DNA of 64,000 nucleotides from Lysinibacillus pinottii (lineage in GTDB: Bacteria > Bacillota > Bacilli > Bacillales_A > Planococcaceae): contig NZ_JANTOO010000010.1 in NCBI RefSeq assembly GCF_024753545.1, positions 62,001-126,000 on the forward strand, in the 5' to 3' direction. This document shows positions 41,158 through 50,869 of the stretch, in pieces. Both the position numbers and the translations under genes were made by a program. The notes beneath the pieces were generated by a model. That model worked only from the letters and a program-made list of their open reading frames with translations. It did not search any database and was not told the DNA's origin. Positions within the stretch are counted from its first letter, which is position 1. The number at the start of each line of letters is the position of its first letter.

Positions 41158-41620
41158 ATGGCCAGAATTCGCACAGCAATCCAAATGGAAGATAGCTTGA
41201 GTCAACTCATTAGGGCTATGCAGAACCAGTCTCTATGATGTGCAATTCGTGATTTAGCTGCTGACGGAATGAGTACAGCCGACATTGTTAAAAATGCAAT
41301 GTTTGCAGCCTCTGATGATATCAATTAAAAGTTTGACAGTATGCCAATAACTTGGTCGCAAATGTGGACGTACTTCCAAAATGAAGCATTATGAGCTTTT
41401 GGTCCAGTGTTGCAAAAAATAAATGAAATTGCAAATAGTGAACGATTGAAAACATTCGCTGCTAGTGCTATTCAAGCATTGTATGTAATAGCTAGGGTTA
41501 TTGATATAAGTAATGAATGCAATTGCTGCAACAGGTTCCTTTATTTTGATAATTGGCAATGTGTTGGGCCTATCATTTTAGATGTTGGGATTATCCAGCT
41601 TATATTTGGCTGTTAAGAGA
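41158..41620 (+). pseudogene. XkdO-like tape-measure fragment (module 2)
   Basis: GAGGTGG precedes MARIRTAIQMEDSLSQLIRA, a close match to the module 1 copy. It stops early at TGA, then continues in pieces: MSTADIVKNAMFAASDDIN, MPITWSQMWTYFQNEA and GPVLQKINEIANSERLKTF…YVIARV. The several stops and frameshifts show decay, and the C-terminal bulk is missing. Confidence 0.62.
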
Positions 41621-41691
41621 GCTTGCAAAAGAGGCTAGCATACCTATTGTATTAGATTAGGGCAGGCAACAATATTAAGTCACATCGATAG

Positions 41692-42225
41692 ATGACAGAC
41701 AATTTAATTACAACGCTTCAGAGACCATCATAAGCTTATTAAATACAACGAGGATACTCGAGAAATAGTGATTAAAAACTGGGGTAAATACAATCTTAAT
41801 CGAGGAGGCAAACCAATCCTTGATTGTGTGAAATCAGAACTAAAGAGGTCAAAGATACTTTCCTTATTCAATGGGTTAGTGAAGGAATCCCGAATGATTC
41901 TGTACGTAACGTCAACGAGTCGTATTACGATACGTCTAACGCAACGTTAGAAAATGAGAAATCCAGTAATGAGCTGGTTTATGAAGCCATGAAAATTATA
42001 GCACTTGAATAACTAAATAAATCAATGCAGTATACAGAAAGATACTAGCAAACTGGAGAAATGATTTTGTAACCAATGTCGAGCAACTAAAGGCCAAGGA
42101 AGAAAGGGATAAAAATAAGCGGCAGCAATCTAGTCAATCCTCTTATCAAAAATCAAAGGGACGTACAGAGGTAGTACCTGAATGATTCGCTAATCGAAAT
42201 GATAGAGAAGAAACGAAGTCAGCTA
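41692..42225 (+). pseudogene. DnaD-like phage replication protein, degraded
   Basis: Pieces read KLIKYNEDTREIVIKNWGKYNLNRGGKP, ELKEVKDTFLIQWVSEGI and, further on, KILANWRNDFVTNVEQLKAKEERDKNKRQQ ending near VVPE. This matches phage replisome organisers with a C-terminal DnaD-type helix. Frameshifts occur near 41850 and 42015 and a stop near 42183. Replication genes normally lie far from tail genes, so the prophage is rearranged or deleted. Confidence 0.55.
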
Positions 42226-42390
42226 CTGAAACTACTAGCAAAACGATAGGCCGAGAGACAAAAGGTTGGAACTTTATATTGATGTCTTATCTCTTACAGC
42301 AGTCTACAGGTGAGGAAATGGGCTTTAAGATACCACCTGTTGAAGTGATTCAAGCAGCGATTACTAATCCAGTTGAGTTTCTGACGATAC

Positions 42391-43001
42391 CCATAGGAAC
42401 GAAATTATTAGGCGTTTGAACATCGAGATAGCACAAAGCCTACAATCTGGGATCTGGCGAAAGCTACACAGACATGGCTATCAGGATTGAAAACGCTATG
42501 GGATCGACCCGAAAGAAAGCTATCCTAGTTGCTCGTACTGAGGGTGCCGTGTGAGATCACAAGTTGATTTGATCATTGAGGAACAGGCGAGCAAAACAGC
42601 ACGACTCAGTAAAGTATGGATGTCCTCACTAGATACCAGGGTTCGCAAGTCTCATAGAAAGCTAGATGGTCAGAAAGCTAATCAGGATGGCTATTATCAC
42701 TATGATAAGTGGAAATCAAAAGCTCCTAGGTTATGGGGTGTTACATCGATGGATATTCAATGTCGTTGCCACACGATTTATATGGTGAATAGCAAACTAC
42801 CAGAGTATAGGCGAGGAAGAGATTACATGGATGATACGTATCAAAATCAATTGGCTAATAGTATATGCTTACATGTCTGATTTAGGATTGACCTATAAAC
42901 AAGCTTTCAACAAAGCGTACAAAGAGGTTAAGCCTCCAAGCGTTGTGATACCATTCGTGAGTTACGAAAGTTGGAGGAAACAGTTTAGTGGTGAGGGGTG
43001 A
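42391..43001 (+). pseudogene. SPP1 gp7/MuF-like minor head protein, degraded
   Basis: Pieces in order: NEIIRRLNIEIAQSLQSG, DMAIRIENAMGSTRKKAILVARTEG, then an open frame 42551-42880 with ASKTARLSKVWMSSLDTRVRKSH and DIQCRCHTIYMVN (the Cys-containing MuF core), and after another frameshift SDLGLTYKQAFNKAYKEVKPP to the stop. These are typical of SPP1 gp7/Mu F head morphogenesis proteins. At least three frameshifts are present. It lies after a replication gene, out of normal order. Confidence 0.65.
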
Positions 43002-43212
43002 TTGTACTTCTATAGAGTAAAACTATTAACAACAATTTAAATAAGCCTTATTTCGCAGTGAATATAGATAGAGTTCGACATAATCTCCTATTTAATTACA
43101 ACATAATATGCAATATTACAACTATTACAAGTAAAATACTTCCTAATTTAGATATAACATGATAATATGGTATTTATTGGTTAACCAAACAATACATTAG
43201 GAGGTTTTAAAA

Positions 43213-43695
43213 ATGAAGAAACTCTTTACATTTTCTTTTACGACATTACTCACAATATTTTTAATGTCCACAGGTGCCTCAGCGGCCTCAGCGAATTATA
43301 TTCAGTGGGAAACAGAACCAAACGATAGCTGGACTACTGGCAGTGTGGTTATGACTTATAATATCGATCAGGCTATAAATAGAGGTTATATCAGCTCAGT
43401 AAATGATATTGATTATTGGAAATTTGAATATGGAACTAACCCTAATGGCTATCAAATTGCTTTGCAAGTTCCTGATGGCGGATATAACTATGGAGTAGCA
43501 GTATGGGAAAAGATAAATGGACAATATGTTGAAGTAGCTAGAGACAATGGAGACTTCTACCAAAATGTTTATTTAAACATTCCTGGCTTAAAAAGTGATG
43601 GAACTGTGCCACAATATGTTATTGGAATATACTCGCCATACAACATTATCTATACGCCAGATGAATACTATCAACTTGTAGTTTCACCTCTTTAA
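43213..43695 (+). CDS. Secreted PPC-like domain protein
   Basis: ATG after TAGGAGG; 160 residues. Signal peptide to about ASAASA. The mature domain begins with ETEPNDSWTTGS, the EPND motif of bacterial pre-peptidase C-terminal (PPC) beta-sandwich domains, with the matching INRGYISSVNDIDYWKFEY and YNYGVAVWEKINGQYVEVARDNGDF. A lone PPC-like module may bind wall or matrix material. It sits at the right edge of the prophage remnant with its own terminator. Confidence 0.8.
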   Translation: MKKLFTFSFTTLLTIFLMSTGASAASANYIQWETEPNDSWTTGSVVMTYNIDQAINRGYISSVNDIDYWKFEYGTNPNGYQIALQVPDGGYNYGVAVWEKINGQYVEVARDNGDFYQNVYLNIPGLKSDGTVPQYVIGIYSPYNIIYTPDEYYQLVVSPL

Positions 43696-43746
43696 TAGTT
43701 AAACGATATCCCTGTAACATGGGTTTTAACTTCTACATTTAATAAG

Positions 43747-43790
43747 AGCTTGTTTTGACAATCATCAATCTCAAAACAAGCTTTTTATAT
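43747..43790 (+). terminator. Terminator of the PPC-like gene
   Basis: AGCTTGTTTTGA / TCAAAACAAGCT stem followed by TTTTTAT. Confidence 0.85.
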
Positions 43791-44160
43791 TTGTCTCATA
43801 TCAAGGTTAATATCAGTAAACTAATCTAACTTTATTACTTAGTAATCGAGTCATTCTTTTTGAGTGGCTTTTTTCTTTTGTCTTTTTCTCGCAGACGCTA
43901 TAAAGAACGAGAGCAAATACACTATTGGACAGTTTAGGGATTCTTACTAAATTTGCAGACATCCAATGGTAATCATTGGTGTTAAGCTATTTTATTTTCT
44001 TATGTGGTACATTTTTTACAATAATCCATGTACCACTGTTCGTACCCCAGTTAAATACATTTAAATACACTTATTTAGATAGTATAGAATCCCTCATAAA
44101 TACAAACCCTTTTTATTATGTACATCAAAAATTAAAAGCATCAGGGTAGAAACCAAGGTC
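43791..44160. other. Intergenic stretch right of the prophage remnant
   Basis: No gene seen. It contains a terminator-like AGTCATTC…GAGTGGCTTTTTT hairpin (43855-43880), a CCAATG-GTAAT-CATTGG palindrome (about 43965) and a perfect 9-bp inverted repeat GTGGTACAT / ATGTACCAC (44004-44036) that could be a recombination core. Confidence 0.45.
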
Positions 44161-44175
44161 ATAAGTAATGCTTAT
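44161..44175. promoter_or_regulatory. CcpC-type dyad upstream of aconitase
   Basis: ATAAGTAATGCTTAT matches ATAA-N7-TTAT, the dyad recognised by the citrate-responsive regulator CcpC at citB and citZ in B. subtilis. It is 123 bases before the aconitase ATG. Confidence 0.55.
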
Positions 44176-44297
44176 CAAAAAAGATAATATTAATGTAATT
44201 TACTTATGAATATAAATACGTTATCATGGGTATTGGAGAAAAGATGCTACACTTTTATAAAGCCTTTTCAAAAAGATATATTTAGGGGGATCCGCAA

Positions 44298-47003
44298 ATG
44301 GCACAAGGTAATTTACACAACAGCCGTGCATCATTCGAAGTGAATGGTAAAACTTACAATTACTATGACTTAGCTGCGATTGAAAAAGCTGGCGTTGCAA
44401 AAGTTTCAAACCTTCCTTACTCAATTAAAGTATTATTAGAATCTGTTTTACGTCAATATGATGCATATGTAATTAAAGAAGAGCACGTAAACGAATTAGC
44501 AAAATGGGGCAATGGTGCTGATCCAGAAGCAGAAGTACCATTCAAACCTTCTCGCGTTGTATTACAAGACTTTACTGGTGTACCAGTAGTTGTTGACCTT
44601 GCATCTCTTCGTTCAGCAATGAAGGAAATGGGCGGCGACCCAAGCAAAATCAACCCTGCTATTCCAGTTGACCTTGTAATTGACCACTCAGTACAAGTTG
44701 ACAAATATGGTAACGCATCTGCATTACAAGCAAATATGGACCTAGAATTTGAACGTAATGCTGAGCGTTATAACTTCTTAAAATGGGCTCAAACTGCTTA
44801 CAATAACTTCCGTGCTGTACCACCAGCAACTGGTATCGTTCACCAAGTAAACTTAGAGTACTTAGCTCCAGTTGTACACGTAAACGAAAATGCTGATGGC
44901 ACATTCGAAACATTCCCAGATTCAGTAGTAGGTACTGACTCTCATACAACAATGATCAACGGTATCGGCGTTCTTGGATGGGGCGTAGGCGGTATCGAAG
45001 CTGAAGCAGGTATGCTTGGTCAGCCTTCATACTTCCCAATCCCAGAAGTTATCGGTGTTAAATTAGTGGGCGATCTTCCAAACGGAACTACTGCTACTGA
45101 CTTAGCATTAAAAGTAACACAAGTATTACGTCAACGTGGCGTAGTTGGTAAATTCGTTGAGTTCTTCGGACCTGGCGTATCTAAATTACCACTAGCTGAC
45201 CGTGCGACAATCTCAAACATGGCTCCTGAATATGGTGCTACATGTGGTTACTTCGCAATTGACGAAGAATCATTAAACTACATGCGTTTAACAGGTCGTG
45301 ACGAAGAGCACATCGCGGTTGTTGAAGCTTACTTAAAAGCAAACCACATGTTCTTCGATCCATCTTTAGAGCCAGTTTACACTGACGTGTTAGAAGTAAA
45401 CTTAGATGATATCGAACCAAACCTTTCTGGTCCTAAACGTCCACAAGACTTAATTCCACTATCTCAAATGCGTTCTCGTTACAAAGAAGCAGTAGTGGCA
45501 CCACAAGGTACACAAGGTTTCGGTTTAACTGAAGACGAATTCGCAAAAACTTCTGTAGCTAAATTTGCTGAAGGCGATGTAGAAATTCCAACAGGTGCTG
45601 TTGCAATTGCTGCGATCACTTCTTGTACAAATACATCTAACCCATATGTATTAATTGCTGCTGGCTTAGTTGCGAAAAAAGCTGTAGAAAAAGGTCTTAC
45701 AGTACCTAAATGGGTAAAAACTTCTTTAGCACCAGGTTCTAAAGTTGTAACTGGTTACCTTGAAGATTCAGGTTTACAAACGTACCTTGACCAAATCGGC
45801 TTCAACACTGTAGGTTACGGCTGTACAACATGTATCGGTAACTCAGGTCCATTATTACCAGAAATCGAAGATGCTATTAAAGCAAAAGACTTATTCGTAA
45901 CATCTGTTCTTTCTGGTAACCGTAACTTTGAAGGTCGTGTACACCCACTTGTAAAAGCTAACTACTTAGCTTCTCCACCACTTGTTGTTGCTTATGCACT
46001 TGCTGGTACAGTGGATATCGATCTACAAAAAGATTCATTCGGTAAAGACAAAGATGGTAATGAAGTATTCTTCGCTGATATCTGGCCATCAACTGAAGAA
46101 GTAAACGCAGTATTAGGTACTGTTGTTAACCGTGAGCTATTCCAAAAAGAATACGAAACTGTATTCACAGCAAACGAAAAATGGAATGCAATTGAAACAT
46201 CAACTGAGTCTCTATACACATTTGATGATAAATCAACTTACATTCAAAACCCACCATTCTTCCAAGGTCTTGCGAAAGAACCAGAAGCTATTAAAGGCTT
46301 AGACGGTTTACGCATTATGGCGAAGTTCGGTGACTCAATCACAACTGACCATATTTCTCCAGCTGGTGCAATCGGTAAAGATACACCTGCAGGTAAATAT
46401 TTAATTGAAAACGGTGTTGCTATCCGTGACTTCAACTCTTATGGTTCTCGTCGTGGTAACCACGAAGTAATGATGCGTGGTACATTTGCAAACATTCGTA
46501 TCCGTAACCAAGTTGCTCCAGGTACAGAAGGTGGTTTCACTACTTACTGGCCAACAGGTGAAGTAGAGTACATCTATGACGCATGTATGAAATACCAAGA
46601 GCAAGGTACTGGCTTAGTCGTACTTGCTGGTAACGACTACGGTATGGGTTCTTCTCGTGACTGGGCTGCGAAAGGTACATTCCTACTTGGCGTGAAAACT
46701 GTTATCGCACAATCTTACGAGCGTATCCACCGTTCTAACTTAGTAATGATGGGTGTTCTTCCACTTCAATTCATGCCAGGTGAATCTGCTGAAACATTAG
46801 GCTTAACTGGTAAGGAAGAAATCTCTGTAAACATTACTGATAACGTGAAACCACGTGAAATCTTAACAGTAACTGCTAAATCTGAAGACGGCACAGTTAA
46901 AACTTTCCAAGCTTTAGCTCGTTTCGACTCAGAAGTAGAAGTAGACTACTACCGTCATGGTGGTATCCTACAAATGGTTCTACGCGCAAAAGCTGCTGAG
47001 TAA
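44298..47003 (+). CDS. acnA: Aconitate hydratase (aconitase A / CitB type)
   Basis: 901 residues, full length for the AcnA/IRP family. It interconverts citrate and isocitrate in the TCA cycle; Bacillus CitB also binds RNA when it loses its cluster. The three 4Fe-4S Cys are in TSCTNTSNP and GYGCTTCIGNSGP. Other hallmarks are VVGTDSHTTMINGIGVLGWGVGGIEAE, GDSITTDHISPAG, FNSYGSRRGNHEVMMRGTFANIRIRN and GNDYGMGSSRDWAAKG. The ATG follows AGGGGGAT. Codons are notably uniform (highly expressed style). A CcpC-type site lies upstream. Confidence 0.98.
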   Translation: MAQGNLHNSRASFEVNGKTYNYYDLAAIEKAGVAKVSNLPYSIKVLLESVLRQYDAYVIKEEHVNELAKWGNGADPEAEVPFKPSRVVLQDFTGVPVVVDLASLRSAMKEMGGDPSKINPAIPVDLVIDHSVQVDKYGNASALQANMDLEFERNAERYNFLKWAQTAYNNFRAVPPATGIVHQVNLEYLAPVVHVNENADGTFETFPDSVVGTDSHTTMINGIGVLGWGVGGIEAEAGMLGQPSYFPIPEVIGVKLVGDLPNGTTATDLALKVTQVLRQRGVVGKFVEFFGPGVSKLPLADRATISNMAPEYGATCGYFAIDEESLNYMRLTGRDEEHIAVVEAYLKANHMFFDPSLEPVYTDVLEVNLDDIEPNLSGPKRPQDLIPLSQMRSRYKEAVVAPQGTQGFGLTEDEFAKTSVAKFAEGDVEIPTGAVAIAAITSCTNTSNPYVLIAAGLVAKKAVEKGLTVPKWVKTSLAPGSKVVTGYLEDSGLQTYLDQIGFNTVGYGCTTCIGNSGPLLPEIEDAIKAKDLFVTSVLSGNRNFEGRVHPLVKANYLASPPLVVAYALAGTVDIDLQKDSFGKDKDGNEVFFADIWPSTEEVNAVLGTVVNRELFQKEYETVFTANEKWNAIETSTESLYTFDDKSTYIQNPPFFQGLAKEPEAIKGLDGLRIMAKFGDSITTDHISPAGAIGKDTPAGKYLIENGVAIRDFNSYGSRRGNHEVMMRGTFANIRIRNQVAPGTEGGFTTYWPTGEVEYIYDACMKYQEQGTGLVVLAGNDYGMGSSRDWAAKGTFLLGVKTVIAQSYERIHRSNLVMMGVLPLQFMPGESAETLGLTGKEEISVNITDNVKPREILTVTAKSEDGTVKTFQALARFDSEVEVDYYRHGGILQMVLRAKAAE

Positions 47004-47015
47004 TCATCACATTAG

Positions 47016-47046
47016 AAAGCCGATCTCTTAGGAGGTCGGCTTTTTT
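47016..47046 (+). terminator. Aconitase terminator
   Basis: GCCGATCTC / GAGGTCGGC stem with a short loop and six T residues, 12 bases after the stop. Confidence 0.9.
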
Positions 47047-47099
47047 GTTTGCTCATGAAATCCTTATGAAGTCATGGAGAGAAAATGAGAGAACAGCCA

Positions 47100-47170
47100 A
47101 AGTGATGGATAAAACGAGAAAGTGACGGATAGCGAGGCAGAAGTGACGGATAAAGCCCTAATGTGACAAA
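47100..47170. repeat. Short degenerate tandem repeat, about 20-bp period
   Basis: AAGTGATGGATAAAACGAG, AAGTGACGGATAGCGAGGC, AAGTGACGGATAAAGCCC and ATGTGACAAAG follow one another, with GTGA at 47102, 47122, 47143 and 47163. It lies between aconitase and the SLH gene. Function unknown. Confidence 0.6.
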
Positions 47171-47283
47171 GAGGAAAAATCAAGAAGCTCGAATATTTCC
47201 AAATGCATAGCATTTTCCCAAATATTTATATACTATTAAAATGTAAGCCTTTAAATTTTTACATAAATGGGGGAAGATTTATC

Positions 47284-48744
47284 ATGACAAAGAAAAATAA
47301 AAAGTTTTTTACGGCGGCAACTACGGCAGTGGCCTTGACGGCTGTAGCAGTTGTACCTGCATCGGCAGCTAGTCCATTTTCAGATGTGAGCGAAGATTAT
47401 GCACATTTTAAAAGTATATCTACATTACATGCAGCAGATATAATTAATGGATTTCCTGATGGAACCTTTAAGCCAACATTGGACGTAACACGCGGACAAG
47501 CAGTGAAGATGATTGCAGGGGCTTTCGATCTTACAACAACGGATGTTGAAAATCCGAATTTCAAGGATGTCGATTCAACTAGTCCATACTATAAGGCGAT
47601 TGTTACATTGGTTAATTTAGGTATTGTAAATGGCTATGAGGATGATACTTTCAGACCTGATGAGACGATTACGCGTGGACAGATGGCGGTTATGGTGGCA
47701 CAGGCAACAGGCTTAACAGCAGAAGGAAAAAGTCCATTTACGGATGTACCTCAAACTAGTCCATTTGCAGATGCTGTAACGGCATTGCATGAAGCAGGAA
47801 TTGCGAAGGGCGTGACGGCAACAGAATTCGGGGTGGATAAAAATGTAACGCGTGGTCAGTTAGCAACATTTATTGTTAACGCCTTAGGCTTAGAACAGCC
47901 TTCAACTGGGGAAGATAAGGAGCCGGTAACGGAAGAAAAGCCTGAAGTAAACGATCAAGCATTGCTAGAAGAAGTGTTTACTAAGGCTTTAGCTAAGCAA
48001 AAAGAGGTAAAAAGCATGAAGGCTTCTATGACGATTTCACAGTCTGTAGAAGCAAACGATGGTAAGGAAACCATGAAAATGGATTCTAAAGGCAATATGA
48101 AGATGGAGATTGTTACAGAGCCGATGCAATTCTTTGCAGATGGTACCATGTCACTAACAGATCCAACTAGTGGTGAAGCGATTAATTTACCCATTAAAAT
48201 GTATATGACAGCTAAAGATGGTATGTATATGTATGAGGCAGACCAGAAGGCTTGGGTAAAATTCCCGAAACAATTATTTGACGACGTTCTAAGTCAAACA
48301 GGCTTGCAGCCAGATGCAGCGGAGCAATTAGAGATGCTTCAATCCTTTGCTGAGGATTTCACTTTAAAGGAAACAGCGAATCGTTATGAATTAACCTTGA
48401 AAGGTGCTGGTGATAAATTTACAGAGTTGGTGAAGCAGCAAATTGGTGCCATGGATTTAGGTATGGATGCTGATTTAGATAGCCAATTAGGCAATATGTC
48501 TTTTGATAGCCTCACATACAAATTGGTGATTAATAAAAAAACATTTGATGTAGAAGAAATTGCTATGGATATGACATTAGGTATGAAAGTAGAAGGCAAT
48601 TCCATTAAAACAAAACAGCAAATGACAATCAAATATCATGATTTCAATGCTGTGACGACTATTACCATTCCAAAAGATGTGTTAGACAATGCGAAGGAAA
48701 TCGATTTAAGCACAACTGAAACAGTACCACCAGTAAGCAAATAA
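47284..48744 (+). CDS. SLH-anchored surface protein with DUF6612-like domain
   Basis: The ATG at 47284 follows GGGGGAAG; 486 residues. Signal peptide to about residue 29. Three SLH repeats follow: SPFSDVSEDYAHFKSISTLHAADIINGFPDGTFKP (about 30-85), PNFKDVDSTSPYYKAIVTLVNLGIVNGYEDDTFRP (88-146) and SPFTDVPQTSPFADAVTALHEAGI (152-208). A Glu/Pro linker leads to a 230-residue LolA/LppX-like domain (LAKQKEVKSMKASMTISQSVE… FDVEEIAMDMTLGMKVEGNSIK). SLH repeats bind pyruvylated wall polysaccharide. The second domain resembles lipoproteins of the DUF6612 group with a hydrophobic cavity. Confidence 0.87.
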   Translation: MTKKNKKFFTAATTAVALTAVAVVPASAASPFSDVSEDYAHFKSISTLHAADIINGFPDGTFKPTLDVTRGQAVKMIAGAFDLTTTDVENPNFKDVDSTSPYYKAIVTLVNLGIVNGYEDDTFRPDETITRGQMAVMVAQATGLTAEGKSPFTDVPQTSPFADAVTALHEAGIAKGVTATEFGVDKNVTRGQLATFIVNALGLEQPSTGEDKEPVTEEKPEVNDQALLEEVFTKALAKQKEVKSMKASMTISQSVEANDGKETMKMDSKGNMKMEIVTEPMQFFADGTMSLTDPTSGEAINLPIKMYMTAKDGMYMYEADQKAWVKFPKQLFDDVLSQTGLQPDAAEQLEMLQSFAEDFTLKETANRYELTLKGAGDKFTELVKQQIGAMDLGMDADLDSQLGNMSFDSLTYKLVINKKTFDVEEIAMDMTLGMKVEGNSIKTKQQMTIKYHDFNAVTTITIPKDVLDNAKEIDLSTTETVPPVSK

Positions 48745-48753
48745 ACGTGAATC

Positions 48754-48796
48754 AAAAAGTAGGCTACGCCAAATATATGGTGTAGCCTACTTTTTT
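48754..48796. terminator. Convergent terminator
   Basis: AAAAAGTAGGCTAC / GTAGCCTACTTTTT stem between the SLH gene and the DJ-1/PfpI gene, usable in both directions. Confidence 0.9.
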
Positions 48797-48801
48797 ATCA
48801 A

Positions 48802-49386
48802 TTAACGAAAGCCCATTAAGTCTTTTACTCTTGCTGTATTTGAGGTAGATGTCAGTGTTTCCAGTAAACAAAAGGCTACATCAAAGCCTGTTCCTGGATT
48901 GGAAGAAGTAATAATATGGTCTGTTTGTACAATTCGCTCGTTGACAACTGTCGCCCCAAAGCTTGCTAGCTGCGCTAATCGTTTACTAGTTGGATGATTG
49001 TAGGTTGTCGCCTGACGATTGTGGAGAATACCGCTATGTCCTAATATTAAGGAAGCCACACATATCGTTGCTATTGGTTTTTGCTGATCGTCAAAATGTC
49101 GAACAACCCTTTGAAATTCCTCGCTAAAGGCATCCTCATAAAATCCCGCTTCCTCAAAGCCACCTGGAATAGCCAAGGCATCAAAGTCGGCTAAATCAAT
49201 TTCATGCAGCAATTTTTCAGGAGTGACCTTAAAATTCCATGTGCATTGAAGCTGTGTATGTAATCCTACCGTGACAACCTCTGTTGTTCCATCACCCTCC
49301 CATTTATTCCAACCTAGTACATCTGTAAAAACACTTGCTTCCACAGCCTCGAAGCCATTTGCTAAAAGTAACATTATTTTTTTCAT
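48802..49386 (-). CDS. DJ-1/PfpI-family protein
   Basis: 194 residues: MKKIMLLLANGFEAVEASVFTDVLGWN at the N terminus (with the conserved Glu), ALAIPGGFEEAGF, and the nucleophile elbow ATICVASLILGHSGIL with the reactive Cys. LAQLASFGATVVNERIVQTDHIITSSNPGTGFDVAFCLLE completes the class I glutamine amidotransferase-like fold. Possible glyoxalase III, deglycase or chaperone activity; not assignable. Divergent from an Lrp-type regulator 135 bases away that may control it. Confidence 0.9.
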   Translation of the reverse strand: MKKIMLLLANGFEAVEASVFTDVLGWNKWEGDGTTEVVTVGLHTQLQCTWNFKVTPEKLLHEIDLADFDALAIPGGFEEAGFYEDAFSEEFQRVVRHFDDQQKPIATICVASLILGHSGILHNRQATTYNHPTSKRLAQLASFGATVVNERIVQTDHIITSSNPGTGFDVAFCLLETLTSTSNTARVKDLMGFR

Positions 49387-49521
49387 TTGTTCTGCCTCCT
49401 TTATGCTTTTATTGTAATTAAAGAAGCTAATCGTTAACAGAAGCTATATAATGTAATTTAGATAAATCTCCTTATTAAAACAGGAATTATATAAATAAAA
49501 GTTAATTAAGAAAGGTGATTA

Positions 49522-49971
49522 ATGGTGGATCAAATTGATATTCACATTTTACAGCAGTTACAGCAGAATGCTAAAATTTCGATGAAAGAATTAGCTGCTA
49601 CTGTTCATTTATCTTCTCCCGCTGTAATAGAACGCGTCAAAAAGCTCGAGGAACAAGGTGTGATTGAAGGGTATCACACTAAAGTAAACATCAAAAAAAT
49701 GGACCGTACGATTCAAGCGATTATTTTATTTAAATCCATCGATTGTAAAAGTCTATCTGCTTTTTGTAATAGCCACCCGGATGTACTCGAATGTTATCGC
49801 GTAGCAGGGGAGATTAGCTATATTGTCAAGCTAGCAACCTATTCTGTAGAAACATTAGAGCAATTTATTGATGCGACCATGCCCTATGGTACACCCTCTA
49901 CTAATATCGTGTTATCTGCAAACGAAAAAATGGTGATTACACCTTTTACGGATCTTAACGATAATATGTAG
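49522..49971 (+). CDS. Lrp/AsnC-family transcriptional regulator
   Basis: 149 residues. The N-terminal HTH reads QIDIHILQQLQQNAKISMKELAATVHLSSPAVIERVKKLEEQGVIEGYHTKVN. The C-terminal RAM domain contains IILFKSIDCKSLSAFCNSHPDVLECYRVAGEISYIVKLATYSVETLEQFID. Lrp proteins bind amino acids and act as dimers or octamers. Divergent from the DJ-1/PfpI gene, its probable target. Confidence 0.92.
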   Translation: MVDQIDIHILQQLQQNAKISMKELAATVHLSSPAVIERVKKLEEQGVIEGYHTKVNIKKMDRTIQAIILFKSIDCKSLSAFCNSHPDVLECYRVAGEISYIVKLATYSVETLEQFIDATMPYGTPSTNIVLSANEKMVITPFTDLNDNM

Positions 49972-50209
49972 GCTCAGGCGACTTCTGCAAAGCTTCCCTT
50001 TAGTAATGTCTTAAAAATGGTGATGGAGTGGAAGTGCCATATTACGAGACGAATGGCAAATCAGTATGAATGTGCACATCGACCAACATGTTCAATAACT
50101 AAGTCTGTTTCAAATGGCAGGCTTTTTTTTTGTTTGTATCCAACCTTTTAATCTTTTCTGGTTCCAGTTACAATAGTTGTAATATTTTTCTAATTAAAGA
50201 GGTGGTCAG

Positions 50210-50869
50210 TTGGTATTCGCTCTATTGGATAATGGGACTGCTTTTTTCCTAAGCCTGCCACTCCTACTCATTTATTTAAAAAGTAGGTCCCGGGATGAGT
50301 CCACTTGGCGCTGGTCAATGTCATTATGGATTGTTAATTACTTAGGTATTCGATATTTTGTCTCGTTTGGAGATGTGTTTTGGGTAGTCCTATGTTGGCA
50401 GTTACTATTTTTGTGGCCTATAAGTATTGCTATGTATATCCATTTATTCAACAAAGAAAAGAATTGGGCATTTTACATAGGTTTGAAGAAGAAGCATGTA
50501 CTTCTTGTAGCGTCCTTCATGGTTCTATTCGGTGGTACTCTAGTTTATTCACTATTTCAGGCAAATGAGCAGGTAATTGCTTTTCACCGGCAGGTAATGG
50601 AAGAAATTGAGTCTAATCCGGATCGTCAAGAATATTTAATGTATCATACAATTGCACCTTCTACACTTCTTGGTGTAACCGATGATATAGCTGAGGTTCG
50701 TAGAGGGCAAATATATGCTTCCACCTTACCCTGGCGTAGCAGGGTAATTGTGCACACGGATGATTGGCAAAAGGAATTTACATATGTCCGTTTTAATAAT
50801 GGTTGGAAGTTAGAGGGGCTCTACCGGGAGAACATAACCATAAGGAATAAAGGGGAGTTTGACAATTGA
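50210..50869 (+). CDS. Hypothetical membrane protein
   Basis: TTG start behind AGAGGTGG; 219 residues. Four hydrophobic segments occupy about residues 1-22, 35-60, 62-80 and 98-118. A soluble C-terminal part follows (AFHRQVMEEIESNPDRQEYLMY… RVIVHTDDWQKEFTYVRFNNGWKLEGLYREN). Its stop overlaps the TTG start of the next gene (TTGA), so the two were co-translated. Family not recognised. Confidence 0.7.
   Translation: MVFALLDNGTAFFLSLPLLLIYLKSRSRDESTWRWSMSLWIVNYLGIRYFVSFGDVFWVVLCWQLLFLWPISIAMYIHLFNKEKNWAFYIGLKKKHVLLVASFMVLFGGTLVYSLFQANEQVIAFHRQVMEEIESNPDRQEYLMYHTIAPSTLLGVTDDIAEVRRGQIYASTLPWRSRVIVHTDDWQKEFTYVRFNNGWKLEGLYRENITIRNKGEFDN

Noticed and set aside
44659..46604. Several long minus-strand frames opposite aconitase
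   Set aside because: They mirror the strongly biased codons of the aconitase gene, have no ribosome sites and are typical antisense shadows.
47100..47170. Tandem repeats as a CRISPR array
   Set aside because: Units are degenerate, directly adjacent at about 20 bp with no unique spacers, and no cas genes are present.
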